Below, piece by piece: positions 12,816-24,457 of a stretch of DNA of 64,000 bases. Numbering within the stretch: the stretch's first letter is position 1; each line of letters opens with the position of its first letter. This stretch comes from Styela clava (lineage: Eukaryota > Chordata > Ascidiacea > Stolidobranchia > Styelidae). Under the pieces are notes generated by a model. It was not told where the DNA came from. It was given only the letters and a program-made list of their open reading frames with translations, and ran no database searches. Position numbers and translations under genes: made by a program. The DNA is taken from positions 2,657,001 to 2,721,000 of the forward strand of contig NC_135258.1 of NCBI RefSeq assembly GCF_964204865.1, written 5' to 3'.

Positions 12816-14775
12816 CGGTACGGGTATATTGCGCTCTGCTAAAATTCGGAATAAATTACACAAATCATTATTTTTAAATGGCACTGAGTCTGAAAAGCGC
12901 CAGTACAAAAAATACTCGAATACTCTCTCTCACATTAAGATTAGAGCTAAAGAGAATTAATATGCCAATTGTTTCGATAAACATAAAAAAGACCCTAAAA
13001 TGACATGGAATACCATTAATTCAATTATTAACCGGAGAAGTAAAAAATCTTATCCCGACACACTGCGTGATGATCATTGTAATAAATCAACTCAAGATCC
13101 AATTGACATTTGCAATATGTTCAACAATTATTTTTCTAAAATTGGGCCAAAGCTTGCATCAACTTTTTCTAATCACAATAGTTATGATTTTCTCGAATAC
13201 CTTAGACGACCTAATAAATCATCAATGTTTCTTGAGGAGATTACAACATCAGAAATTGAAATGATTATCAACTCAATTGCAAATGGCAAAGCAGAAGGCT
13301 ACGACCGGATTCCAGTCTATCTAATTAAAATACTGAAGCCCGTTATTAGCCCAATTATAAGCAAACTTTTTAACACCTCTATGACTCTGGGAATCTATCC
13401 CAATCATTTAAAAGTTGCCAGGGTGGTACCTGTATACAAATCCGGGAATAAGGAAGTCTTATCTAATTATCGCCCCATATCAATACTCCCCTGCATTTCT
13501 ATTATTTTTGAAAAATTACTACTGAAGCGACTCAAATCTTTTCTTGATAAAAACTCAATCTTGAATATTGACCAGTTTGGTTTTAGAAATGGACATAGCA
13601 CATCACACGCAATTTTAGATATTGTTAGCCAATACTATAATATTATAGAAGAGAATTTACTAGGTTGTAGTTTCTTTTTGGATCTCAAAAAGGCATTTGA
13701 TACTGTCGATCATAATATTCCAGTTAGGAAATTAAATCACTATGGAATTCGTGGAATTGCAAATAAGTTGTTTAAAAGTTACCTTCAGGATAGAAGTCAG
13801 TTTGTGTATTTGTTTGGTTTTGAATCAACAAAAGAAAGACTGTCTGTTGGGGTCCCTCAAGGCTCTGTACTTGGTCCCACTTTGTTCCTGATCAACATAA
13901 ATGATGTTGTGAATGCTACAGAATCCTTAACCAAACTTTTTGCCGATGACACCAGCAATACGTTCACTGCAAAAAATCTGACCGCCTTGGAAAAAAGGGT
14001 TAACGGGGATTTACATAATTTATCAGAATGGCTTACTAAAAACCAGCTCACTGTTAACCCTCAAAAGACTCAAGTCCTGTTGATAAATTGTAACAGAAGC
14101 CTAAGAAACTCAAAATTCACCCCCAAATTTATCTTAAATAACACAATACTGAATACCTGTGACTCCGTTAAGTACCTTGGAGTCATTCTCGACAATAACT
14201 TAAACTGGCACATGCATTTAGACCTACTTGCAGGCAGGTTGTCAAGAACTATTGGCGCAATGACCAAATTAAGGCATTTCGTACCAAAAAAGATATTGCG
14301 ATCCGTTTATTTTGCTTTGTTTTACTCGCACCTACAATATGGAATTGTGGCATGGGGCTCAGCATATAAGACTTATCTCAGGAGAATTACTGTGCTCCAA
14401 AACCGCGCTTTGAGGCTAATGAGTGGCTCATGTTTGAGACAACGCCTCAGTCCAGTATATAAACAACTAAACATTTTCAAACTTGAAGACGTATATAAAT
14501 TTGAAATAGCTAAAGTGATGTTTCAGTTCAATCACGGTATGTTGCCAGAAGTTTTCAACAGCTATTTTACTAGTTGTAGTGAAGTCCATGGACATAACAC
14601 TCGTCTAGCAAGTAAAGGTGCCTATTTTGTCAACAGGACTAGCTCAAGTGTATCCCACAATTCCATTAAAAATATGGGTCCAAGTATATGGAATAGCATT
14701 CCCGCCGATATTATAGAATCATCCTATAGCACTTTCAAATATAAATATATGCAACATCTAATCGATAAATACTGA
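12816..14775 (+). pseudogene. 5'-truncated LINE reverse transcriptase (CR1/L2-like, Jockey superfamily)
   Basis: One reading frame runs from the pre-RT linker (GILRSAKIRNKLHKS) to the C terminus, broken only by a TAA at 12958-12960. From 13000 an uninterrupted 591-codon stretch shows the RT blocks in order: NYRPISILPCISIIFEK, QFGFRNGHST, FLDLKKAFDTVDH (first catalytic Asp), GVPQGSVLGP and KLFADDT (catalytic Asp pair), then the thumb and the C-terminal HNTR/WNSIP region typical of this clade. The apurinic endonuclease domain is missing, so this is a 5' truncation beginning just inside or beside the right end of the 9674-12606 element. LINE reverse transcriptases copy their own RNA at a nicked target. 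The nonsense codon and the truncation make this copy non-autonomous. Confidence 0.9.
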
Positions 14776-17700
14776 ATGTATTAGTTTATCACAATCTGTT
14801 GTTCTATATAGCATGGCCACTGTGCTATTTATGAATTCGTTTGCACTATTTACCGGTAATACCTTATCTCAGTTAATATTAGATAATATAGCAGGGCCTT
14901 CGTTCACCGTTACTGGCCTTTTCAAAGTTCTCCTTGTGCTTGCCAAATAGAAATCTACTCCAACTATAATAGTCATGTTTCATTAGTGCTACATCTTTTT
15001 TCATCTGCAAACCTACCCCCATAGTTTCTGTTATCATCCGACTACTTCTTCCCAAAAATGTCACAATTTTATGGATTTTCGAGAGTCACTCTGGCTTCCT
15101 CAGCAGTAATGGATATGTGGATATCTGCCTATTAGAATTCATGGTTGAGCTCAATTGGTATATCGTTGCATTCTACTAAATATTAATCTATTAGATCGTT
15201 CTGTTCCAATTATTAAAACTTAAATTGCTTTCATGATAAGTTCAGTATACGAGTATTGCTTTTTGTACATACAACTCATTTATCCATGTCAAATTTGGCG
15301 TTGCAAATGCTCACTGGCACTTATATTTTTATTTTTAAGACATTGAGGGTACTTTACTGGTAAATATCATTTTTGTACTTGCAGTCCCCCTAGTTCATTA
15401 TTCTTGTTTTTTATTTACACAAATATATATTTTTTTGTAACCTAGTATTGTACTATGGCACTTTATCAATCATGCCCACATAGATTTGTCAACTGTAGAT
15501 ATAATTTCTTTCACATTTCTATTTTGTGGTTTGACATGTAACGTAAATAGTTGCCTTTCTAAGTCAAAAATATGAATTATTTTGCAATTGTATCCTTTAT
15601 CGTGACTCACAAACCCATATAATGTTTCATTAAATTTGTGATGAAATTCAAAACAACAAACTGTTGTTTCTCTTGCACTTGTAATTTTCCCATTGATGAA
15701 TTATGTTTGCACTACTATATCTGTCTAAATTAATATAAATTGAATGTAAGGGTGATCTCTTCTCCTATATTGGCCCATCTGTCGGAGGAAGTAGGAACTT
15801 CGTTTTCTCATCTGTAGACAGGGCTAAACAGACACACACAGTCTGCTGATTGGAATAATAATTTATTTATCCATATTCATATATGGAGTACTATTTGTGC
15901 ATTTGCAATACTGTCATCCGATTTTGAGGCTGCAACCTTGCTGAATTAAATAATAGTTTTTTATCCAAATATATATTGCAAACTATTTGTTTTTTTTCTG
16001 CCAAGAATGCATTTTTGCGGGGATGAACCTTGCTGTTTGAAATAATAGTTAATTTATTCGTATTCATATATTGATTACTACTTGTGTATTTGCAATAACT
16101 GCCTTAATTTTGAGGCTGAACCGTTGTGAATTTGGATAATAGTTTATTTATCCATATTTACATATTGAGTACTTGTTGTGGATTTGCAATAACTGCCATC
16201 TAATATTAAGGCTGAACCCTTGCTGATTTGAGTAATAGTTTATTTATATTCATTCATATATTGAGTACTACTTTGTCTATTTGCAATAACTTCCATCTAA
16301 TATTGCAGCTGAACTCTTGCTGATTTGAATGATAGTTTATTTATCCATATGCATATATTGAGTACTATTTGTGTATTTGCAATGACTGCCATCTAATATT
16401 GAGGCTAACCCTTGCTGAATTGTATAATAGTTTATTTATATTTATTCATATATTGAGTACTACTTTGTCTATTTGCAATAACTGCCATCTAATATTGCAG
16501 CTGAACTCTTGCTGATTTGAATGATAGTTTATTTATCCATATTCATATATTGTGTACTACTTTGTCTATTTGCAATAACTGCCATCTAATATTGAGGCTG
16601 AACTCTTGCTGATTTGAATAATAGTTTATTTATCCATATTTATATATTGAGTATTTGCAAAAACTGCCTTACCTTCACATCATTCATTCATCCATATTCT
16701 TTATATTGAGAAATATTTTGTGCATTTGTAAAAGCTTTCGTTTATTTGAGAGGCTGACCCTCGCTAATTCAAATAATGTTTATTTATTCAAATTTCCACT
16801 TATATATGAGGGCTACTTGTATATTTGCAAAAACTGCCTTTTATTTGTCAGGCTGATTTATTGCTGCTCCAAATAATAGTCATCGTTTACCTATTTAAAT
16901 ATTGGGTTTAAGTTTTTAATAGGCCACAGTTGTTGTCTTGTTTGAAAGGCTCACTAATAATAGTTATTCAACCTAAATTGTATTTATATATATGACTATA
17001 TGTTTACCAAAATTGTTTCTTAATTGGGGTATATAATAATTTTTCAGTCACCTATTTGCCAAAAATTTTTCTTGTTACTTATCGATTTTAATCGGTAAGT
17101 ATGTTGATAGGTATTTGTCTGTCTGTCTGTTAGATGCACGCGATATCTCATGAAAACGAGATCGAATCTGCTCCAGATTTTTCATGTGCATTCATCATAT
17201 CTCGGACCAGAAGCCTATTGATTTTGGGCGAAGTATATCGTATAATTAGCGAGTTATTAATCAATAAGTGATGGGACACAAGTTGTCACTATGGAGTAAG
17301 AGCGCTTTTTTGGGGGATCCCCTGACTTTTCGATCGATAAGTCCTCGTTCTCTGACCGATATTCTCGTTGGAAGGTTGATTCCTCTCTTGAAACAATTGT
17401 TTTACATGCGTACCATGTTGTTTATCTCCTGAAATTCATTCGTACATGTAAGGCTTGCTCCTTGCTGATTCGAACAATTGTTATGTGTCCAAATCTACAT
17501 TGAGTATAGTAGTCCAATAGCCAAAATTGTTTTTTTTTTAATTTGTGGGTCTTACTCCTCACTTTCAAATCTCATCATTTAAAAATTGATTTCACGGAAA
17601 AAAAAATTAATTACTTTTATTTACTTCATTTTTTTTGTTTGTTTTTTCAAATTTTGTGTTGTGAACTTCAACCATTTCTAATAATCATATTTTACTGTGA

Positions 17701-17872
17701 ATTTATCAGCGTAAACTTGGAGGGGGCTGACTTCGATGACCGCATGGTCGTATCGCTCCTTCCAGTCTATACCGAAAAAAGCGTACTTTTTTATAGCCAT
17801 TATTTATTTTTTATTAATATGACTGTTTTTTTCTGGTTGACGAAATAAATCTCTCTCTCTCTCTCTCTCTGA
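14776..17872 (+). other. Non-coding stretch, probably LINE 3' region including a minisatellite
   Basis: I see no gene here. It includes the 97-bp tandem array (15846-16900), a short palindrome near 17079-17100 (CTTATCGATT..AATCGGTAAG), a TGTCTGTCTGTCTG tract at about 17116, and finally GGTTGACGAAATAAA followed by (TC)n at about 17850-17872. That last signature looks like a LINE 3' terminus, so part or all of this may be the 3' UTR of the LINE at 12816. This is an inference from order and orientation. Confidence 0.4.
15846..16900. repeat. About 97-bp minisatellite, roughly 10 diverged copies
   Basis: The unit contains GCTGATTTGAATAATAG, TTTATTTATCCATATTCATA, TTGAGTACTACTTTG, TATTTGCAATAACTGCC and ATCTAATATTGAGGCTGAAC. 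The GCTGA(T/A)TTG landmark recurs at 16222, 16319, 16413, 16511 and 16608 (spacing 94-98). Earlier and later copies are more diverged and more irregularly spaced. Two units with variant GCAGCTGAACTC alternate with GAGGCTGAAC units. Confidence 0.85.
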
Positions 17873-17876
17873 TCAA

Positions 17877-18110
17877 GCTGACTTATCACGCCACAGTGGT
17901 AACCATGGCCAATATTCCACCATTAAAATAATTGACTCTGTGACTCCGATTTCCGTAAAAATAAGTATATTATATCAAATATATAAGTAAATATATTAAA
18001 AGTTAACTAAACGATGCTCACGCCGTGGCCGATCAGTATTTGCAGAAAATTATACCACCGAGAACATGGCGGGTATTATTTCTGAAAAATGGGTAGCTGT
18101 CAGCTGGAAC
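17877..18110 (+). promoter_or_regulatory. Conserved 5' region of kelch gene A (shared with F and with an inverted orphan copy)
   Basis: About 230 bp upstream of gene A match 51570-51770 upstream of gene F and, inverted, 54895-55130. Shared landmarks are CCATTAAAATAATTGACTC, TGACTCCGATTTCCGTAAAA, GTGGCCGATCAGTATTTGC and GAACATGGCGGGTAT. Conservation next to two intact coding sequences suggests promoter or 5' UTR content, but a transposon origin cannot be excluded. No TATA box is convincing. Confidence 0.45.
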
Positions 18111-18207
18111 TGTTTACTAGTTTTGCCCATTGAGGTTCAATGGTTTTGCCGAAGTCTTGGTTGTCGTCGGCTCGTGGCTATAGTTGTTTGGAACATCAAA
18201 ACTAAAA

Positions 18208-19875
18208 ATGGAGCTTGAGCTTAACTGTGATAAGAACAATCGCATATGGAAAGTTTTTCAAAGACTCGACAGATTGAGAAAAGATAAAGATCGTTGTGAT
18301 GTTTTAATTAAGGTTGGATCTGATGAAATCCTGGCTCATAAGAATGTGTTGTCTGCAAACTCGGATTATTTTGATAAGATGTTTGCGCATGACACGAAGG
18401 AAAAACAATCAGGAATATGTGAAATGAAAGAAGTTGATGCATTTTGTGTTAAAAAATGTGTTGACTACATGTACAGCTGTGAAATTGCGGCTTTATTCGA
18501 AAAACTTGGTGATTTATTGCATGTTGCCACATTATTGCAGCTTGATGAAGTTTGTAGCGGAATTGTGAAACTTCTTGAAACAAATCTGAGTCCAGAATCA
18601 GTATTTGAAACCAGAAAAGTTTCGAAAATGTACAATCTGACAAATCTGGAGGAAATATGCGACCAATTCATTTTGGATAAATTTGAAGAAATCTCCAAGG
18701 TTCATGATTTTGGTTTTCTTGGTAAAAAGGAAGTTGTGAACTTGATAAAATCAGAAGAATTGAAAGTTTCCGAGGATGTGAAGCTCAATGCTGTATTTAA
18801 ATGGTTAAAATTTGATTCCAAAAGTCGTAAAAAGTTTGCAGACGATATAATTGGATTGGTTGATTTATCCAATCTGTCTCTTGGGTATCGCAGACACGTC
18901 ATCGCTAATGAAGATATTGTCAGGAAAAATGCTGATCGTCTGTTCAAATTCAGCATGTCTGTGATGGACTCCATGAATATTACGCCATCGAGCGTTGCTG
19001 AAAATACAAGCAAAGAAGGCATTGTCGTTTTTGATAAAAAATCTGGCTACTTGCATTGTTATAATCCTGAAAACAACTCATGGTTTCAAATGCAAGAGAT
19101 GAATGAAGAAATGACGGATGAATGTTTCTCGGCTGTTACTGTTGATGACTTTATTTATGTTTTGATGGAAAACAAGGCTGTTTACAGGCTCAATTATCTT
19201 GATGAAGATGACACCTGGGAGAAAATGGCTGATATGCTTGAAGATCATGGCCAGTATCCACCAGCTGTTGTTTTGAATAACATTATTTATGTTATCGGGA
19301 GTTCTGATGTATATTTATATAATGATATTGATGCTGTTGAGAAGTATGATCCCGATTCAAACATATGGACAAGACTAAACAATATGCCACAACCGTTGGA
19401 TGGATCAGGATTGACAGTTTTTCCAAAAAGGATTTGCTATTTTGGGGGCTCCACATCTGGACAGTTACTAAATATAGTCAATCAGTTTGATGCTGAAGCG
19501 GATGTTTGGAAAATAGTCGGCCATATGCCTGAGAAAATGTCCAAGGTTGCAGTTGTAACAGTTGATGAAAGTATTTATATTCTTGGTGGCCTTGTTGATG
19601 ATGATGTTTATGAAGATTGCTTCCAATCCATCAAAGCAGTTTGGCGATTTGATCCAATAAGTAATCACTGGCAATCTCTAAATCCAATGCTTGTTGCTAG
19701 ATGTTGGTTTCATGCCCATGCAATTGAGGGTTTTATTTATGCTGTTGGAGGATGGCACAAACGTGATAGTTTTGAAAAATACAACATTGCAAAGAATAAA
19801 TGGGAGCTGATTGCGATACCAGATGAAATGAAATTCATGATCCAGGATTCAGTGAAAATTAAATTGAAAAACTAA
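18208..19875 (+). CDS. Kelch-like protein, copy A (BTB-BACK-Kelch, intronless)
   Basis: A single exon of 555 residues. I chose the ATG at 18208 because its MELELNCDKNNRIWK N terminus is conserved in all copies. The BTB domain (about residues 25-130) has DRCDVLIKVGSDEILAHKN then VLSANSDYF. The BACK domain follows at about 135-235 (NLEEICDQFIL, LNAVFKWLKFD). Six kelch blades cover about 265-545; later blades keep the YFGG, YILGG and YAVGG motifs, while the first three have lost the diglycine. KLHL proteins usually act as CUL3 ubiquitin-ligase substrate adaptors, with BTB binding CUL3 and kelch binding the substrate. No specific vertebrate orthologue is evident. It differs from C by scattered substitutions and a 4-residue insertion (near VDDDVYEDC). 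A hAT-like element starts about 20 bp after the stop codon. Confidence 0.92.
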   Translation: MELELNCDKNNRIWKVFQRLDRLRKDKDRCDVLIKVGSDEILAHKNVLSANSDYFDKMFAHDTKEKQSGICEMKEVDAFCVKKCVDYMYSCEIAALFEKLGDLLHVATLLQLDEVCSGIVKLLETNLSPESVFETRKVSKMYNLTNLEEICDQFILDKFEEISKVHDFGFLGKKEVVNLIKSEELKVSEDVKLNAVFKWLKFDSKSRKKFADDIIGLVDLSNLSLGYRRHVIANEDIVRKNADRLFKFSMSVMDSMNITPSSVAENTSKEGIVVFDKKSGYLHCYNPENNSWFQMQEMNEEMTDECFSAVTVDDFIYVLMENKAVYRLNYLDEDDTWEKMADMLEDHGQYPPAVVLNNIIYVIGSSDVYLYNDIDAVEKYDPDSNIWTRLNNMPQPLDGSGLTVFPKRICYFGGSTSGQLLNIVNQFDAEADVWKIVGHMPEKMSKVAVVTVDESIYILGGLVDDDVYEDCFQSIKAVWRFDPISNHWQSLNPMLVARCWFHAHAIEGFIYAVGGWHKRDSFEKYNIAKNKWELIAIPDEMKFMIQDSVKIKLKN

Positions 19876-19893
19876 CTTTCTCATCTTTAGCAT

Positions 19894-20372
19894 GAACTCG
19901 CGGGCCAAAATGCTGTCTGCAAGGAAAAATTGTGCGGCCCAAGAAGAAGTGCCAATTTTAAATGTTTGTGCCCGCGAAATGAGTTTTTAGTTAGATTAAA
20001 ATGGTACATGCGAGAAATTACAATTTCGTTGGGCCTTTGCATTGCGAAGCCTATACCAGCACCTGAAAGCCACTGTTATATTAGCAAAACTGGTTAGCCA
20101 GAACTTGTTGCAAAATACACAATGTTATAAAAACGTATTTCTCACTAAATTTGTTTGAAATCGGAGTGACAATAAATTTGAATAGCAATTTTCTTCAGAA
20201 GTTTACGCGTGTTCACTCACCATTTCTGCAAGAACCCCAACAATGTCATAAGATCAATAACAAAAAGAAACAAATTATTGTGCGTGCAACTACTAGAAAG
20301 GCTATGTTAAATAAAGGTGCAGCTCGCCACCACCAATTACTTGTATTTGGCACTCCCGTAGTAAAGGTTTGC
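19894..20372. mobile_element. hAT-like non-autonomous insertion 3' of kelch A
   Basis: It begins with a CATGAACTCGCGGGCC terminus-like sequence. Internal blocks (GTGCCAATTTTAAATG, CATAAGATCAATAACAAAA, GCTATGTTAAATAAAGGTGC) match the element at 1802-2142. Orthologous insertions occur at the same place after B and C. This copy has an extra 11 bp or so near 20065 relative to B and C. Confidence 0.6.
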
Positions 20373-21440
20373 CCTTATTCATTGTACAAAATATTGGCAT
20401 TTCTTTTCCAATAGGTCTTTATAACAGCCATGAAATAGTGAAGTAAAGTAATCAGAGTTTTAATTACATATTAATTATTATTTTTTTCTTATAGACTAGT
20501 GTATGCTCTATACACACTGCAGAGCTCAAATTGAGATCAAAGTTCTCTGGCGATTATAGTTGTATTTTCATTATGAATTAACTGTCCTTGAAAAGTTTAT
20601 TATATGAATAAAACATTTATAAATTATTCTTCCTATTGAACTTTTATTTATCTTAATTTATATATTATGCAATGATTTCAATCCTAATCACGTATCTATT
20701 CTACTGTATTTACTTTGATAAGTTGATCACTGTTTTAGCGGTTTTCAAAACCACCTCTGGTAGTCACTTGAGTGAATCTATTACGAAGTTGAGTAATATT
20801 GCTGTTATCACACCCTCAAAAATTTATAGGGGCTCAGGTTTCATTGTAATTATTTATCTACAAAATAGTTAGTAAAATTATGATTTCATTTGCTGCTGTG
20901 TTTTAATGGTTCGAATGCCGCCTATTTTACGAATCTATGTTCCTTTTAGTTTCGTCTTAATTCTATATACCGTCTGTCAATGTGCAATGTTTTAATCAGC
21001 ACTGTTTTATATGTTTAAATTTTGAGGTACCGGTATATTATTCGGTGCTCCAGAAGTGTGTGTACCAATATGGATGTAACTAATTTTGTTCACCTATTTT
21101 ACATCTAAGTTGTGTAAAGGGACATAAACCTATGGGCAGTACATTCACTTGAATAACAAAGACAGTACCCAAACTCGTAATATAACCAAAATAAGGAAAA
21201 TTGGAGTAAAATTATGGCCCAACCCTAACCTGGTACACACACTATGGGAGTACCTATTTTTCAACAATGAAACATTACTAGTCAGTTTAGTAACTGGTGA
21301 AATGCCGTTGGTACTCAGTTTAAGATGATACCAAAGCAGACTAGACCTAACTTTCACAGTTATGTAATATCTATCAATATGTATATAGCATTCAGTATCA
21401 CTTACTATATTCCGTCAATATATTTTATTTTTCTCTTTGT
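20373..21440 (+). other. Kelch A-B spacer (duplicated unit)
   Basis: No gene is seen. The sequence is repeated after B (from 23609) and after C (from 27393), with shared landmarks TATACACACTGCAGAGCTC, GTAGTCACTTGAGTGAATC and TAATGGTTCGAATGCCGCC, and it ends in a MITE plus the 5' flank of the next kelch gene. The 21-bp unit that is expanded in the B-C spacer occurs once here, with one change, at about 20730. Confidence 0.8.
21044..21253. mobile_element. MITE, about 210 bp, kelch A-B spacer
   Basis: The left end GGTGCTCCAGAAGTGTGTGT and the reverse complement of the right end GGTACTCCCATAGTGTGTGT are near-matching inverted repeats. Counterparts lie at 24458-25020, 28054-28265 and 34449-34646. 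Fragments occur near 232-300 and 54094-54200. Confidence 0.75.
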
Positions 21441-21456
21441 AGTGGACAAATCTAAA

Positions 21457-23111
21457 ATGAAGCTTGAGATTAAATGTGATAAAACCAATCGCATATGGAA
21501 GGTTTTCCAGCGACTCGACAGATTGAGAAAAGATAAAGATCGTTGTGATGTTCTATTCAAGGTTGGATCTGATGAATCCTGGCTCATAAGAATGTGTTGT
21601 TTGCGAACTCGGATTATTTTGATAAGATGTTTGCGCATGACACGAAGGAAAATCAATCAGGAATATGTGAAATGAAAGAAGTTGATGCATTTTGTGTTAA
21701 AAAATGTGTTGACTACATGTACAGCTGTGAAATTGCGGCTCCATTTGAAAAACTTGGTGATTTATTGCATGTTGCCACATTATTGCAACTTGATGAAGTT
21801 TGTAGCGGAATCGTGAAACTTCTTGAAACAAATCTGAGTCCAGAATCAGTATTTGAAACCAGAAAAGTTTCCAAAATGTTCAGTCTGACAAATCTTGAAG
21901 AAATATGCAACCAATTCATTTTGGATAAATTCGAAGAAATCTCAAAGGTCGATGATTTTGGTTTGCTTGTTAAAAAGGAATTTGTAAACATGATAAAATC
22001 AGAAGAATTAAAAGTTTCAGAGGATGTGAAGCTCAATGCTGTATTCAACTGGATTAAGTTTGATTCCAGAAGTCGTAAAAAATTTGCAGACGATCTGATT
22101 GGATTGGTTGATTTATCCAAACTGTCTCTTGGGTATCGCAGACATGTCATCGCTAATGAAGATATTGTCAGGAAAAATGCTGATCGTCTGTTCAAATTCA
22201 GCATGTCTGTGATGGACTTTATGAATATTACGCCATCGAGCGTTGCTGAAAGTACGAGCAAAGAAGGCATTGTCGTTTTTGATGGAAAATCTGGCTACTT
22301 GCATTGTTATAATCCTGAAAACAACTCATGGTTTCAAATGCAAGAGATGAATGAAGAAATGACGGATGAATGTTTCTCGGCTGTTTCTGTTGATGACTTT
22401 ATTTATGTTTTGATGGAAAACAAGGCTGTTTACAGGCTCAATTATCTTGATGAAGATGCCACCTGGGAGAAAATGGCTGATATGCTTGAAGATCATGGCC
22501 AGTATCCACCAGCTGTTGTTTTGAATAACAACATTTATGTTATCGGGAGTTTTGATGTATATTTATATAATGATATTGATGCTGTTGAGAAGTATGATCC
22601 CGATTCAAACATATGGACAAGACTAAATAATATGCCACAACCGTTGGATGGACCAGGATCAACAGTTTTTCAAAATAAGATTTATTGTTTTGGTGGCCAC
22701 TCCTCTGGACAGTTACTAAATATAGTCAATCAGTTTGATGCTGAAGCGGATGTTTGGAAAATAGTCGGTCATATGTCTGAGAAAATGTCCAAGGTTGCAG
22801 TTGTAACAGTTGATGAAAGTATTTATATTCTTGGTGGCCTTGTTGAAGAAGATTGCTTCCAATTCATCAAAGCAGTTTGGCGATTTGATCCAATAAGTAA
22901 TCACTGGCAATCTCTAAATCCAATGCTTGTTGCTAGATGTTGGTTTCATGCCCATGCAATTGAGGGTTTTATTTATGCTGTTGGAGGATGGCACAAACGT
23001 GGTAGTTTTGAAAAATACAACATTGCAAAGAATAAATGGGAGCTGATTGCGATACCAGATGGAATGAAATTCATGATCCAGGATTCAGTGAAAATTAAAT
23101 TGAAAAACTAA
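21457..23111 (+). pseudogene. Kelch-like protein, copy B (frameshifted in BTB)
   Basis: The ATG at 21457 starts MKLEIKCDKTNRIWK. A 1-nt deletion in the codon run GATGAA(A)TCC, at about 21575, throws the frame before the BTB core. The remaining 500 or so codons are open from about 21594 and match copy C at essentially every residue I compared. Total length is 1655 nt against 1656 in C, consistent with exactly one lost base. A pyrimidine-rich CTCTTTGTAG just upstream looks like a splice acceptor ending at 21442, so a 5' UTR exon may exist. Without frame correction the BTB domain is destroyed; a product from a downstream start would lack the BTB N terminus. Confidence 0.88.
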
Positions 23112-23129
23112 CTTTCTCATCTTTAGCAT

Positions 23130-23608
23130 GAACTCGCGGGCCAAAATGCTGTCTGCAAGGAAAAATTGTGCGGCCCAAGAAGAAGTGCCAATTTTAAATG
23201 TTTGTGCCTGCGAAATGAGTTTTTAGTTAGGTTAAAATGATACATGCGAGAAATTACAATTTCGTTGGGCCTTTGCATTGCGAAGCCTATAACAGCACCT
23301 GTTATATTTGCAAAACTGGTTAGCAAAATCCTGTTGCAAAATACGCAATGTTATAAAAACGTATTTCTCACTAAATTTGTTTGAAATCGGAGTGACAATA
23401 AATTTGAATAGCAATTTTCTTCAGAAGTTTACGCGTGTTCACTCACCATTTCTGCAAGAACCCCAACAATGTCATAAGATCAATAACAAAAAGAAACAAA
23501 TTATTGTGCGTGCAACTACTAGAAAGGCTATGTTAAATAAAGGTGCAGCTCGCCACCACCAATTACTTGTATTTGGCACTCCCGTAGTAAAGGTTTGCCC
23601 TTATTCAT
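23130..23608. mobile_element. hAT-like insertion 3' of kelch B
   Basis: Near-identical to 26914-27392 and clearly homologous to 19894-20372, at the same offset from the stop codon. It was therefore inherited through gene duplication rather than independently inserted. Confidence 0.6.
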
Positions 23609-23953
23609 TGTACAAAATATTGGCATTTCTTTTCCAATAGGTCTTTATAACAGCCATGAAATAGTGAAGTAAAGTAATCAGAGTTTTAATTACATATTAA
23701 TTATTATTTTTTTCTTATAGACTGGTGTATGCTTTATACACACTGCAGAGCTCAAATTGAGATCAAAGTTCTCTGGCGATTATAGTTGTATTTTCATTAT
23801 GAATTAACTGTCCTTGAAAAGTTTATTATATGAATAAAACATTTATAAATTATTCTTCCTATTGAACTTTTATTTATCTTAATTTATATATTACGCAATA
23901 TTTTCAATCCTAATCACGTATCTATTCTACTGTATTTACTTTGATAAGTTGAT

Positions 23954-24163
23954 CACTGTTTTAGAGGTTTTCACCACTGTTTTAGAGGTTTTCACCACTG
24001 TTTTAGAGGTTTTCACCACTGTTTTAGAGGTTTTCACCACTGTTTTAGAGGTTTTCACCACTGTTTTAGAGGTTTTCACCACTGTTTTAGAGGTTTTCAC
24101 CACTGTTTTAGAGGTTTTCACCACTGTTTTAGAGGTTTTCACCACTGTTTTAGAGGTTTTCAA
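23954..24163. repeat. 21-bp minisatellite, 10 perfect tandem copies
   Basis: The unit CACTGTTTTAGAGGTTTTCAC (with overlap) repeats 10 times at 21-bp spacing with virtually no divergence. The equivalent positions in the A-B (about 20730) and C-D (about 27740) spacers hold a single unit, so the expansion is local and young. Because 21 is divisible by 3 the array is open on both strands (heptads of TVLEVFT or KTSKTVV). I do not regard it as coding. Confidence 0.95.
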
Positions 24164-24457
24164 AACCACCTCTGGTAGTCACTTGAGTGAATCTATTACG
24201 AAGTTGAGTAATATTGCTGTTATCACACCCTCAAAAATTTATAGAGGCTCAATTTTCATTGTAATTTTTATCTGCAATATAGTTAGTAAAATTATGATTT
24301 CATTTGCTGCTGTGTTTTAATGGTTCGAATGCCGCCTATTTTACGAATCTATGTTCCTTTTAGTTTCGTCTTAATTCTATATACCGTCTGTCAATGTGCA
24401 ATGTTTTAATCAGCACTGTTTTATATGTTTAAATTTTGAGGTACCGGTATATAATTC

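Noticed and set aside
23936-24320. Heptad-repeat proteins on both strands of the 21-bp array
   Set aside because: Openness follows from a stop-free unit with length divisible by 3. Paralogous spacers with one unit show no conserved reading frame.
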